NCBI GenBank assembly: GCA_049325275.1
Contig: JBMOLU010000086.1
Location: 69,958-133,957, forward strand
Direction of reading: 5' to 3'
Length of the DNA stretch: 64,000 nt
Source of the DNA: CAIQJJ01 sp049325275
GTDB lineage: Bacteria > Chloroflexota > Anaerolineae > Anaerolineales > UBA4823
The notes under the pieces are model-generated. The model was not told the DNA's origin and did no database searches. It saw only the letters and a list, made by a program, of their open reading frames with translations. Positions 52,545 through 61,176 of this stretch are shown here, piece by piece (position 1 is the stretch's first letter; every line of letters begins with the position of its first letter). The position numbers and the translations under genes were made by a program.

Positions 52545-53587
52545 GCGCCGCGGAAGGCTTGCAGAAAGGCGACGGCGTTTTCACCCAGCGCCTCGAGCAA
52601 GTAGCCGCCCTCTTGCACGATGAGGGAAGGCAGCTCCAGGCCGGCTACTTGCTGCCCGACGGCCGCCAGCCCGGCCCGGGTGAGGTTGAAGCCACCCACA
52701 GGATCGCCGCAGAACGTATCCAGCCCCAGCGAGACGACCAGGAAGGCCGGCTTGAAGGCCCGGACCACTTCCAGAGCTTCGGCGAGCGCAGCCAGGTAAC
52801 CCGGATCGTCCACGCCTTGCGGCAGGGGCCAGTTGCGGTTGGCGCCGATGGCCAGGCCGGTCCCGTTTTCGTCAGAGTCACCCCAATAGTAAGGATAATC
52901 GTCGTCGGGGTGTGCATGCAGCGAACAGAAGAGCACGTTGGGATCGGCGTAGAAAATCTCTTGTGTGCCGTTGCCGTGGTGGTAGTCGATGTCGAGCACC
53001 GCAACGGTGGCGCTGTTGTCGCCGTGTGCCTTACCGCGTTGGTGCAGGTACCTTGCCGCAATGGCGGCGTTGTTCAGGTAACAAAAGCCGCCGCACAGGT
53101 TGGCCGCGGCGTGATGGCCGGGTGGGCGGCAGAGGGCGTAGGCCGCGCGCTCGCCGGCCAAAATCCGTTCAGCGGCTGCCAGAGCGCATTGGGCGCTCCA
53201 GTAGGCAGCCTTCCAGGTGCCTTGCAGAATGGGAGCGCCCACGCCAAACGCATAGATTCCGGCTTCGCCGTAGATGTGCCGGCTCTTATGCCGTGCGCTG
53301 CGCGGCGCAAAGGTGCCCGGTACGACGGCCTGTTCTTTAGGGAAGACGCGCACGTATTCGTCGTAGGCGCGTTGCAGGTAGTGGACATAATCAGCGTGGT
53401 GAACGGCCAGGATCGGATCGATGCCATGGTCGTCAGGTGTTTCGGCCACGCCCAGGCCGGCCTGTTCGACGGCCTGGCGGATGATTTCGACGCGTTGCGG
53501 CACTTCCTCGATCAGGAAGGGATTCCCCTCGACGATCAGGTCGGCCGTGTCGTGCAGGAGATGGTGGGGGGAGTAGAAAATGTGCAT
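52541..53587 (-). CDS. Histone deacetylase / AcuC / acetylpolyamine amidohydrolase-family protein
   Basis: A 348-residue zinc hydrolase. It has the paired active-site His in PPGHHAAANLCGGFCYLNNAA, the zinc ligands in VAVLDIDYHHGNGTQEIF and the later Asp in SLGLDTFCGDPVGG. Members deacetylate acetyl-lysine, acetylpolyamines or acetoin-related compounds. The chosen start (MHIFYSPHHLLHDT) at 53587 agrees with the family but has no ribosome site and lies ten bases past an intrinsic terminator, so how it is expressed is unclear; a start further up at 53665 would run through the terminator stem. Confidence 0.9.
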   Translation of the reverse strand: MHIFYSPHHLLHDTADLIVEGNPFLIEEVPQRVEIIRQAVEQAGLGVAETPDDHGIDPILAVHHADYVHYLQRAYDEYVRVFPKEQAVVPGTFAPRSARHKSRHIYGEAGIYAFGVGAPILQGTWKAAYWSAQCALAAAERILAGERAAYALCRPPGHHAAANLCGGFCYLNNAAIAARYLHQRGKAHGDNSATVAVLDIDYHHGNGTQEIFYADPNVLFCSLHAHPDDDYPYYWGDSDENGTGLAIGANRNWPLPQGVDDPGYLAALAEALEVVRAFKPAFLVVSLGLDTFCGDPVGGFNLTRAGLAAVGQQVAGLELPSLIVQEGGYLLEALGENAVAFLQAFRGA

Positions 53588-53597
53588 TGGAGAAATA

Positions 53598-53629
53598 AAA
53601 ATCTCGGAGAGGTCGCCCTCCGAGATTTT
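53598..53629 (-). terminator. Intrinsic terminator of the cyclase/zinc-ribbon operon
   Basis: AAAATCTCGGAG (53598-53609) pairs with CTCCGAGATTTT (53618-53629), a 12-bp stem with an 8-nt loop; on the minus strand it is followed by TTTTTATTT. It ends the operon that starts at 59659, yet stands directly before the start codon of the HDAC-like gene. Confidence 0.8.
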
Positions 53630-53692
53630 GGCTTGTAAGAGCGTACCGCGGAATTCATTCCGCAACCAAAGGCGACATAAGGGCCTGCGATA

Positions 53693-54340
53693 TCAAGCTT
53701 CTTCGTTGGGGTCGTTGGGCGTGTTTTTTTCTAAATCGTCGTCCGCCTCTTCTTCCATGCCGTCTACATCCATAGGCAGGCGCATCACCAGCCACACGAC
53801 CATCAGGCTTACGTTGTCGATGCTTTCGTCCACGTCGGGGTATGTCTGCGTGAACGCATCGTACAAGACTTCGAAGTCGTTGTCTTTCGGCCAGGCGGTG
53901 ACGAAACCGGGCAGGTGCGTGCGGTCGACGGAAAGCGGGAGAATGCCCCATTCCTTGATTTTGTCCGGTGAAAGGCTCTCGAGGCTGATCTCTTCCGGGA
54001 AGAACTGCCAGCCGCGCTCTTTGAGCAGGTCGGAGACCCGCTGGCGTAACTCGGGCCTGGATTCGGCCCAGGCGGCGATCACGGCAGCCACCACATCGGG
54101 GTTCTTTTCGAAGGCTTTGGCCATGGGGAAGGCCTTGATGGCGGCGGGAGCTTTTTCGGGGTTGCGGAATCCCGGTACCTTGACGTGACGCTTGACCGCC
54201 TGCTCGATGGGCTTGCGGAACGTATCGGGCAGGTCGGGCGCGGCGTTCAACGCAGCGCGCACGACAGCCAGCCGGTAATCGTTGCGCATGAATTCATTGA
54301 TGGCGTGGAAGGGAATGAACTCAAATTCTTGTTCGCTCAT
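53693..54340 (-). CDS. Conserved-looking protein of unknown function
   Basis: A 215-residue soluble protein with no recognised domain. It is mainly helical (LAVVRAALNAAPDLPDTF, then VAAVIAAWAESRPELRQRVSDLLKERGW) and ends in a strongly acidic tail (EEEADDDLEKN). A ribosome site (AAAGGTG) precedes the ATG. It is the last gene before the terminator at 53598 and begins 16 bases after the cytochrome b5-like gene, so it belongs to that operon. Confidence 0.75.
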   Translation of the reverse strand: MSEQEFEFIPFHAINEFMRNDYRLAVVRAALNAAPDLPDTFRKPIEQAVKRHVKVPGFRNPEKAPAAIKAFPMAKAFEKNPDVVAAVIAAWAESRPELRQRVSDLLKERGWQFFPEEISLESLSPDKIKEWGILPLSVDRTHLPGFVTAWPKDNDFEVLYDAFTQTYPDVDESIDNVSLMVVWLVMRLPMDVDGMEEEADDDLEKNTPNDPNEEA

Positions 54341-54356
54341 AAGCGTTTGGCACCTT

Positions 54357-54599
54357 TCATTGCAATTTACCTACGATTTTAACACATGGACGCGCAAATA
54401 CGTCTTCGGCGTGGGGAGCTTCCTCTATCTCGCCTGAGAGATCCTGGCCCGGGAAATGGATGCGTTCGTGCATGCCGCGCCGCCAACGCGGGCATTCGGT
54501 CACGTCGTAGACGATGCCCCGGTAGGCGATATAAAGCTGAGGGCGGTCTTCCCCATTGTACAGGCGCAGTTCGTGTACGGTAAAGATGCGATCGGTCAT
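54357..54599 (-). CDS. Cytochrome b5-like heme-binding protein
   Basis: An 80-residue protein of the small bacterial cytochrome b5-like type: FTVHELRLYNGEDRPQLYIAYRGIVYDVTECPRW, followed by the heme-ligand His in MHERIHFPGQDLSGEIEEAPH, where one of the His in the first segment and the His of APH are the likely axial ligands. It may carry electrons or bind heme in the cytoplasm. The start overlaps the stop of the preceding gene by ATGA. Partner unknown. Confidence 0.85.
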   Translation of the reverse strand: MTDRIFTVHELRLYNGEDRPQLYIAYRGIVYDVTECPRWRRGMHERIHFPGQDLSGEIEEAPHAEDVFARPCVKIVGKLQ

Positions 54600-55015
54600 G
54601 CTTTTTCGTTTTCGTTCTGCTGCGATGCCTGCCAGGCCGGGTAGACCAGCAGCAAAAAGGCTGCGCCGCCGAGATGGGCGTTTTCCATGCCTTCGATCCC
54701 TTCGACGTGGCCCAGGTAGGCGTCGCGTGCCAGGCGTTTGTGATGGTACAGCCTGCCGTCGCTTCCGACCTTGCCGAGGTATTCATCCGGGCCGAGTTGA
54801 GCCTGGTAGACTCTGCCGTCCTTGTCCACGCGGCCCATGTAGCGCTCGGGTGTGCTGGCTGCGTCGTAGACTTTGCCGTTCGAAAGATCGATGCGGCCGA
54901 CGTAGCGGTCGTGCTTACCCTGTCCTGCTACCCTTTCGTAAACCTTACCGTCTTCGTCCACGCGGCCGACTTGTGGGTCCAGGCCAAAGGCTTTGTGTAA
55001 TGTGATCTTGTGCAT
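54596..55015 (-). CDS. YxGRVD tandem-repeat protein with C-terminal hydrophobic segment
   Basis: A 139-residue protein made of about five short repeats of 21-24 residues with the pattern (Y)-hydrophobic-G-R-V/I-D-x-D/N-G-K/R-V-Y: VGRVDEDGKVYERV, VGRIDLSNGKVYDAA, MGRVDKDGRVYQAQ, LGKVGSDGRLYHHK, LGHVEG. Near the end there is a short hydrophobic stretch (GGAAFLLLVYPAW). Such beta-hairpin repeats recall MORN- or YD-like repeats but match none clearly. AGGAG precedes the start. Confidence 0.75.
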   Translation of the reverse strand: MHKITLHKAFGLDPQVGRVDEDGKVYERVAGQGKHDRYVGRIDLSNGKVYDAASTPERYMGRVDKDGRVYQAQLGPDEYLGKVGSDGRLYHHKRLARDAYLGHVEGIEGMENAHLGGAAFLLLVYPAWQASQQNENEKA

Positions 55016-55027
55016 CGTTTTCTCCTG

Positions 55028-56107
55028 TTACTGTCTTCGATTCCATTCCCACGGCCACACGGCGGTGCAGATCGCAAAAGTGAAGGCTCCCAGTGTGGCG
55101 ACCAATGCCAGAAAGCTTAAAAGCAGGAACGGCGGCAGCAGCGCGCCGATGGCGGTGCAGGCCAAACAGACGATGAAGGCCAGGGCGGCAATCGCCAGGC
55201 TGATCCTGGCCCACAGCCAGCCTTTGCGCTGCGAGGCGAGCCGTTTGCCGCACACCTCGCCGGTGCGCCCGTTGACGTAGAGCATTTGCATGGTGCCGTC
55301 GTCGCCCGTGTAGCCGGTGACGTAGATCGGGTGTAGCAGCTGCGTCCAGTTGGGGTGGTTGTGCTGTGCGCAAATTGCAAACTGGCGCACGTGCTGCGCG
55401 CCGGCTGCCTGGCGGCATTCGTCCATGGTGGCCTTGTCGAGTTCTTCGACGGCCAGGTTCCAGACGTCTTCGGGGGTGTTATCGGGGATGCGCACGATGG
55501 CGTCCCCGATTTGAGCGGGGTCGTAGGGGATAGCGGTGGATGGCTGGTGATCGCCGGGCAGGGCAGCCTGGTTGGAGTGGTTTTCGATGGCCGGGACGGC
55601 GATGTTATCGTAGTGGCGTACCAGTTCGCCCAGGCGCGGTTCCCAACGAATGCGGGTCTCCAGTACATCGCGGCTGCGCCATTGGTTGCCGGCGAAGCTG
55701 TCTTGAGACGACTTGACCTGGTAATCGAAGCCCATTTCGGCCTGCCACGTTCCGGCCAGGTCGGCGTCCACCAGCCACGCCGGCAGGTAGACCGGCACGG
55801 CGCGCCTGGCGAGGGCTTCAGCATTCAGGTCGTCGCTGCGCAGCCAGACCGGGCGGACGAAGTCGTGCAGCCTGGGGAGCAGGTCGGTGGGGCTGTGGCG
55901 GAAGGGGATGAACAGCTCTGGTGGTTCGGGGCGCATGCGCGCCGGCTGCGGCGACAGCCGATCACGGCCGCAGTTGGGGCAGAACAGCCCGACGCGATGG
56001 GCCTGGACCAGGTAGGCAGCTTTGCAGGCCGGGCAGCCTGCGGGTTGGATGTCCAACCCCCACACGGGTTGGGCTTCGGCGATGATTTCGGCTTGTGACT
56101 GGCTCAC
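55028..56107 (-). CDS. Zinc-ribbon membrane protein, paralog of the next upstream gene product
   Basis: A 359-residue protein beginning with a zinc ribbon (CPACKAAYLV, then CPNCGRD; about residues 25-50), a soluble middle region and two hydrophobic helices near the C-terminus. The stretch IYVTGYTGDDGTMQMLYVNGRTGEV is shared in pattern with its neighbour (56110), so both come from one family. The start is GTG 56107, three bases after the stop of that neighbour, with GGAGG in the end of the upstream gene. Function unknown. Confidence 0.8.
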   Translation of the reverse strand: MSQSQAEIIAEAQPVWGLDIQPAGCPACKAAYLVQAHRVGLFCPNCGRDRLSPQPARMRPEPPELFIPFRHSPTDLLPRLHDFVRPVWLRSDDLNAEALARRAVPVYLPAWLVDADLAGTWQAEMGFDYQVKSSQDSFAGNQWRSRDVLETRIRWEPRLGELVRHYDNIAVPAIENHSNQAALPGDHQPSTAIPYDPAQIGDAIVRIPDNTPEDVWNLAVEELDKATMDECRQAAGAQHVRQFAICAQHNHPNWTQLLHPIYVTGYTGDDGTMQMLYVNGRTGEVCGKRLASQRKGWLWARISLAIAALAFIVCLACTAIGALLPPFLLLSFLALVATLGAFTFAICTAVWPWEWNRRQ

Positions 56108-56109
56108 GG

Positions 56110-57387
56110 TCAGATTGCCTCCGAAGCGACGGCCTGCTGGTAAATATTGTAGGCCAACATACCGCCTGCGGCAAGCAGGATCGCGCTCGCGATCAGGACG
56201 AACAGGCCCACACCGGCAGCCGCCAGCAAGGGCAGGCCGATCAAGCCCAGCAGTCCACCGGGCGCGAGCAGCGCGCCCATGGCCAGCCAGACCTTCCACC
56301 AGGCCACCGGCTTTTGCCCGGCGATGTTTCCGGTTTGGCCGTTGACCATGACCTGAAAGGTCTTTGTGCCAAAGCGATAGGTCGCCACGTAGATCGGCAG
56401 CAGTATGTAGCGCCAGGTTTCATCGGCAAAGTCGGCGCTCATGCTGAAGTTGCGCACGTGGTTGGAATGCGTGTCTTGATAGCAGGCTTCCTTGGCTTGC
56501 TGGCGAACGATGTTCTTGCCCTGTGACCAGGCTTGTGGCAAGGTGATATCGTAGGCCTGCGCCTGCCACCCGGCGAGAAAATCGGGAGAGTAAGCCGCCA
56601 ATTCGTGCAGGTTGAACGGCTCGACGCGCTTGATCAACGCCTGGCTCAGGCGTGAACTGCCGCTGATCAGCAGGTCGTCCACCGTCTGCTCGATCTGGCC
56701 GTTTTCCCAGCGCCACTCGATCTTGGTGCGGGTTTTCCATTCCTTGTCGCCGTGATCGTAATAACGTTCGCTAACTTCGTGGCCTACTTCTGCTTTCCAA
56801 TGCGCGCTGACGCGTGCGTCGAAGGTCCAGTAGGACACGTACATTCCCGTGAAGTGGCCCACGGCTGCCGAAGCGGCCAGTTCACCGGGGTGGAACCAGC
56901 CGCGTCCCAGCCACGCTTTGACGGCCGTGCGCAGTTGTGCAGCCTGAATCTTGAAAGGGATGACAAAGTGAGGGCGCAGCGCCTCGGACGCGGCGGCGCG
57001 CACGTTGACCTTGTTCGAGGCGCAAAACGGGCAGGTGGCCGTGAGGCTGCCTTCTGCCACGGCCAGGTTGGCTCCGCAGCTTTCGCAGTGCAACTCGCGC
57101 CGTTCCACCCCCCAACCTTGCGCCGCCTGCTGCCAGGTTTCGACGGTAAACTCCGATTCCTGGGCCTTGCGCCCGACGGTTTGCGCCGCTGCCTGGGCGG
57201 TGTGGCCGCAATATTCGCAGGCCACGCCACCGGCGGCCACATCGTACTTCGTTGCTGCGCCACACTGCGGACAGGTGTAGGTTTGCGGTGCAACCGCGGC
57301 TTTGGCCTGCGAGCGTGGGCGCCAGACGGTGATGCCCTCCAACGCGGACGGAATTTGTTCGTAAGTTGAAGGAGGCGTAAAAATCAT
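56110..57387 (-). CDS. Double zinc-ribbon membrane protein
   Basis: A 425-residue protein with two N-terminal zinc ribbons (CPQCGAATKY, then CEYCGH; and CESCGANL, then CPFCAS), a soluble region that probably folds with its own paralogous element (LLPIYVATYRFGTKTFQVMVNG) and two hydrophobic helices at the C-terminus. The start at 57387 overlaps the stop of the DUF4013 gene (TAATG). Homology to a characterised protein was not recognised; the ribbons may bind nucleic acid or a protein partner at the membrane. Confidence 0.82.
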   Translation of the reverse strand: MIFTPPSTYEQIPSALEGITVWRPRSQAKAAVAPQTYTCPQCGAATKYDVAAGGVACEYCGHTAQAAAQTVGRKAQESEFTVETWQQAAQGWGVERRELHCESCGANLAVAEGSLTATCPFCASNKVNVRAAASEALRPHFVIPFKIQAAQLRTAVKAWLGRGWFHPGELAASAAVGHFTGMYVSYWTFDARVSAHWKAEVGHEVSERYYDHGDKEWKTRTKIEWRWENGQIEQTVDDLLISGSSRLSQALIKRVEPFNLHELAAYSPDFLAGWQAQAYDITLPQAWSQGKNIVRQQAKEACYQDTHSNHVRNFSMSADFADETWRYILLPIYVATYRFGTKTFQVMVNGQTGNIAGQKPVAWWKVWLAMGALLAPGGLLGLIGLPLLAAAGVGLFVLIASAILLAAGGMLAYNIYQQAVASEAI

Positions 57388-58166
57388 TATGCTTCCACTT
57401 CCGGCAGGCCAGCCTCCGTCTGCCCGTTGATGTAAGCATTGGCATAAAGGTTGGCCGAAACCACACCCAGGTAATAGGAGACGTAGCTGATCGCCACGGC
57501 CGGCAGCAGGCAGCAGAAGATGGCTGCGAAATAGGTGAAAGAAAGGATGAACGTCAACGCCCACGACAAACCCATCACGACCACGAAGGCCAGTACGTAG
57601 CCGCCGGCGTTAGCGCGCCAGTTCTTGATCCAGACGTTGATCTCGAAAGCCGCCCCAAAGCGATCTTGCGCGCTCATGTGCGCCAAGCCAGCAGGCACCA
57701 GGATGCCGATGGCGATGCCCAGCACCGATCCAAGAAGCATGGCAAGCACCCCACCCATGAAGCCCAGCAGGAGCAAAATCCCCAGCACGGAGGCGGCTTT
57801 CTCGCCAACCTCGCCAACTTCGGCCACCATCGTAATCAGCATCGGTGAAAACATCATGAAAACATACCCGCCGATCATCAAGAGCAGCGCCGGCAGCATG
57901 TACACCAGGATGGCCCCCAGGTACTTCAGCCCATCTTGCAGTAGCTGGCCCCAGTCCTCCCATTCGGGTAACTGTGGGCCGCTCTTGTCGATAATGACGC
58001 GGCGTTGGATGCGGTACAGGTAACCGAGCACGAACAACGCCGGGATGACGGGGATCAACATGCTGGCAAGGAGCAGCGCACCGCCAATGAGGAGCTTGGT
58101 TCCCCAGTTTTTGTCTTGGAAGGGGTGGAGAAGGGCATTCTGCAAGAAATTGCTGGTTGTATTCAT
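57387..58166 (-). CDS. DUF4013-type multi-pass membrane protein
   Basis: A 259-residue protein with about five hydrophobic helices. The N-terminal KNWGTKLLIGGALLLASM, then LFVLGYLYRIQRRVI and PQLPEWEDWGQLLQDGLKY are characteristic of DUF4013 proteins, frequent in archaea and in bacteria such as Chloroflexota. Molecular role unknown. It overlaps the cyclase gene by ATGA. Confidence 0.85.
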   Translation of the reverse strand: MNTTSNFLQNALLHPFQDKNWGTKLLIGGALLLASMLIPVIPALFVLGYLYRIQRRVIIDKSGPQLPEWEDWGQLLQDGLKYLGAILVYMLPALLLMIGGYVFMMFSPMLITMVAEVGEVGEKAASVLGILLLLGFMGGVLAMLLGSVLGIAIGILVPAGLAHMSAQDRFGAAFEINVWIKNWRANAGGYVLAFVVVMGLSWALTFILSFTYFAAIFCCLLPAVAISYVSYYLGVVSANLYANAYINGQTEAGLPEVEA

Positions 58167-59659
58167 AGAACGTTCCTTTGTTGAAAGATGAGCGTTTGTA
58201 CCGGCAGCACTTCGTAAATCTGGATTGATTTTTCGCGCCCGCGCAAAGAAACTTCGCCGATGCGCTGTGTCTGGAAATTGCCGACGATGGCTGCCATGGT
58301 GGCCGGCCCCACCAGCACACGATAAGGTCTGGCATGTTCTTGCATACGAAAAGCGACGTTGACGGTATCACCCAGCACGGTGAATTCGGCGCGTTCGCTG
58401 GTACCGACGTAGCCGACCATGGCTGAGCCCGTGTTGATAGAAACGCCGATCACCACCCGCTGGTCGGGGCTGAGCTGCCCGGTCGAGCGGCCTTGCTCCA
58501 CGATTTCCAGGCCGGCCCGGGCGGCCGACACTTCTGGCTCAGGGTACTTTTCACTGCCTTGGAAGACTGCCATGATGCCGTCTCCCAGAAAGCGAATCGT
58601 GCCCCCGTGCCGGAAAACGGTCTCCGATGCCTCGCGGTAGAACTTGTTGAGAGTTTTTGCGAAGTGGTTCGCCCCAAAGCGTTCGGCCAACAGGGTCGAA
58701 TCGGCGATATCGGAAAAAAGCACAGTCACCTTTTGTTCTTTTAGTTCGGGAAGTTGGCCGTCGCGCATGTAGTCTTGCAGCAGGTTTTCGGCGTCCTGGG
58801 GCGGCACGAAGCGCCGCAGGAGTTGGTGAACCTGCTCTTCCTTGCGTACTTTTTGCAGCAGGTGCATTCGTTGCAGAGTGAGGGCAGTCTGGTGGCTGAT
58901 GGCAATGGCCAGTTGCAGGTCGCGTTGCTCGAAGATGCGGGCATTTTTTCCGGTGCGGTAAATGTACAGGATGGCCAGCGTGTCTTCTCCGCTGAGCACA
59001 GGCACGCACATGGCGGCGCGCACATGGTCCGACGCATAGCCGCCACCGGCGTCGGTTGGGCTGAGATCCTCGGCCACCTCGGCCGAACGGCGCAGCAGCG
59101 CTTGGCGCAGCAGGTTTTGCGCCGGGCCCATTTGTGACACTTCTTTGAACTGCTCTGCCAGGATGATTTCACAGCCATCCACGCCCATGAACTGCCTGAT
59201 CAATTTGCTGACGGCTTTCAGTGCGTCGTTGAAGTTGATCACGGTGTTGAGCTGCCGCGAAACTTCGTAGAGCAAGATGGCGTGCTGGTCGAGCGATTCG
59301 AGCAGGATTTCACGGTCGAATGGGTGCGTACCCGTGATCGGCCGGGCAGCATTACTGCCGGTTCCAATGCGGCTGACGTTGATGGTCACCTGGCCGATGC
59401 GGATCACGTCGTTGGTTTGCAAAACGGTCGGTTCGACGATTCGCTGCCGATTGACGAACGTGCCGTTCGTGCTGTCGAGATCGTGAATGGTGGCCGTGTC
59501 TTTGAGTGCATCGACGATGATCTCTGCATGTCGGCGCGAAGCAGAGATGTCGCGAACGGTGACATCGTTAGCTGACAGGCGGCCAACGCTGTTGGTGCCG
59601 GGCTTGAGATCGACCTCCAGTGGTTCGCTGTCGGGAGATCGTACGGTGAGACGCCACAT
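58163..59659 (-). CDS. FHA-GAF-adenylate/guanylate cyclase
   Basis: A 498-residue signalling protein. An FHA domain (about 1-98) shows GRLSANDVTVRD, SRRHAEI and DSTNGTFVN for phospho-Thr binding; a GAF domain covers about 130-275; a class III cyclase domain covers about 305-485 with FSDIADST and FLGDGIMAVF supplying the two metal-binding Asp, and LGDTVNVAFRM near the end. It makes cAMP or cGMP in the cytoplasm in response to a GAF ligand and to phosphorylated partners. The ribosome site AAGGGG supports the start. It is the first gene of a seven-gene operon. Confidence 0.92.
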   Translation of the reverse strand: MWRLTVRSPDSEPLEVDLKPGTNSVGRLSANDVTVRDISASRRHAEIIVDALKDTATIHDLDSTNGTFVNRQRIVEPTVLQTNDVIRIGQVTINVSRIGTGSNAARPITGTHPFDREILLESLDQHAILLYEVSRQLNTVINFNDALKAVSKLIRQFMGVDGCEIILAEQFKEVSQMGPAQNLLRQALLRRSAEVAEDLSPTDAGGGYASDHVRAAMCVPVLSGEDTLAILYIYRTGKNARIFEQRDLQLAIAISHQTALTLQRMHLLQKVRKEEQVHQLLRRFVPPQDAENLLQDYMRDGQLPELKEQKVTVLFSDIADSTLLAERFGANHFAKTLNKFYREASETVFRHGGTIRFLGDGIMAVFQGSEKYPEPEVSAARAGLEIVEQGRSTGQLSPDQRVVIGVSINTGSAMVGYVGTSERAEFTVLGDTVNVAFRMQEHARPYRVLVGPATMAAIVGNFQTQRIGEVSLRGREKSIQIYEVLPVQTLIFQQRNVL

Positions 59660-59746
59660 AAAGAACCCCTTCCAGGTAGCGATGAAAAACTTGGTAACTT
59701 CTCAACAAATTCGAGTTTACCCTGGTTGCAGCAAAAACGCAACGAA

Positions 59747-61120
59747 TTACGGTTTGAGATTGACCGGCAGCCCGGCCACCAGGAGCAGCACCTCGCCGGC
59801 CGACCGCGCCAGGCGCTGATTGGCGCGGCCCAACACGTCACGGTACAGCCGGCCGAGTGGGTAGGGCGGGACCAGCCCCATGCCGACTTCGTTCGAGACG
59901 ACGATCCAGCGTGCTTTGGAAGCCCGGAACGCAGCCAGCAGGGCATCCAGTGCTTGATCGACCGCCTGCGCGGCTTCGGTTTCGCCGGCGTCTTCGGGCA
60001 GCGCCAAAAGCACATTGCTCACTAGGAGGGTCAGGCAGTCGAGCAGGATGACCTCCGGCGGCGGATCGACGGCCTGGATGGCAGCGCCGGTGTTGGCCGG
60101 TGCTTCCAGCGTGCGCCAGTGTGCGGGACGTTCGGCGCGGTGATTGGCAATCCGCTGCGCCATTTCCTCGTCCCCCGCCGTGGCGGTTGCGACGTAGAGT
60201 ACGTCATTTCCGAGCGAGTGGGCAAGGTCTTGGGCGTGCGTGCTTTTGCCGGAGCGCGCCCCGCCCAGCAGAAGCGTCAGCCTGGATGTTTGCGCCTGCA
60301 CCTGCCATAAGGCTTCGAGCGACGAAAGGAAATCGGCTTCGCCGAAGACTTCGAGCGTCAAGACGCCCCGGTAGTTTGCGCGTAGCCATGAAATTGTGCT
60401 GGCGAGTGCCTCGCCGGGCAGCCGAGCCAGCGAAAGGTGGTCGCGCCGTTGGGTGGCAGCCAGATCGACGCCGTGCAGGTGGATCACGCGCGTTTGTGGT
60501 AGCCAGCGGGGTAGATAATCCATGATCGCATGGCCATCCACCCACAGATGGCCGATGTCGATGCAGCGGCCGGCGCCGGTGCGTTCGATTACGGGATCGT
60601 TGAAGCCGGGCGGATAGTGATCGAGGTTCTCGACAGCCAGTTTCTCCATCCCTCCCGCCCACCTGGCGACGATTTCCAGCGCCTCGACGGCCTGTTCCTG
60701 CCAGTGCTGCAGAACACCCGGATCGCGGCTGTGACGGACGTGGCGGCCGTCCAGGTGAACGATATATGCCCACGGCGTCAGCGGGCGCGTGCACGCTATC
60801 ACTTTGCGTGCCTTTTGCAGCGAAAGATCTCGATCGCTGCCATCGTCGGCCAGTTTCAAGTCGAGCGGCAGGTGTACCGTATAGGACAGGCCGTAGAGGG
60901 CAGCCAGGCGCCGCAATTCAGCGATATCGGCAGCAGAGGGTAGGTTGTTGAAGGATGGAGAATTTGCGCTTCCATCCGCGTCGACTTCGAACAGGACCAG
61001 CTCGATGTCTTGCACCTTGCCCGCCAGATAGCGTACGTTGGGGAGGATGTGATCGGGAATGATGTAGGAAGTAGTTCCAAGACGGTACATATGGGGTAAA
61101 AGACTTTCGGCTAATCGCAT
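59747..61120 (-). CDS. TIM-barrel (CbiR-like) / CobU fusion for cobamide metabolism
   Basis: A protein of about 457 residues with two parts. Residues 1-278 form a TIM barrel of the AP-endonuclease-2/sugar-isomerase superfamily with metal-type residues (YTVHLPLDL, VHLDGRHV, AVENLDHYPP, CIDIGHLWVDGH, VIHLHGV). Residues about 280-457 are CobU, adenosylcobinamide kinase/guanylyltransferase, with GGARSGKST and VVSNEVGMGLVPPYPLGRLYRD. The pairing suggests the barrel is related to the cobamide-remodelling hydrolase CbiR, so one protein could cleave imported cobamides and reactivate cobinamide; this is an inference. ATG 61120 follows a -10 on the same strand; ATG 61090 (MYRLGTTSYIIP) is an alternative. 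Confidence 0.85.
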   Translation of the reverse strand: MRLAESLLPHMYRLGTTSYIIPDHILPNVRYLAGKVQDIELVLFEVDADGSANSPSFNNLPSAADIAELRRLAALYGLSYTVHLPLDLKLADDGSDRDLSLQKARKVIACTRPLTPWAYIVHLDGRHVRHSRDPGVLQHWQEQAVEALEIVARWAGGMEKLAVENLDHYPPGFNDPVIERTGAGRCIDIGHLWVDGHAIMDYLPRWLPQTRVIHLHGVDLAATQRRDHLSLARLPGEALASTISWLRANYRGVLTLEVFGEADFLSSLEALWQVQAQTSRLTLLLGGARSGKSTHAQDLAHSLGNDVLYVATATAGDEEMAQRIANHRAERPAHWRTLEAPANTGAAIQAVDPPPEVILLDCLTLLVSNVLLALPEDAGETEAAQAVDQALDALLAAFRASKARWIVVSNEVGMGLVPPYPLGRLYRDVLGRANQRLARSAGEVLLLVAGLPVNLKP

Positions 61121-61136
61121 AACGAGGTTGGCCTGC

Positions 61137-61144
61137 ATTATAAT
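61137..61144. promoter_or_regulatory. Back-to-back overlapping -10 boxes
   Basis: ATTATAAT contains TATAAT on both strands (plus 61139-61144, minus 61142-61137). It lies between the divergent cobamide-fusion gene and the glycosylase gene, 32 and 16 bases from the respective starts. Convincing -35 boxes were not found. Confidence 0.5.
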
Positions 61145-61176
61145 CTGTCCAATTTGCATTGAAAAAGGAGAACAGG

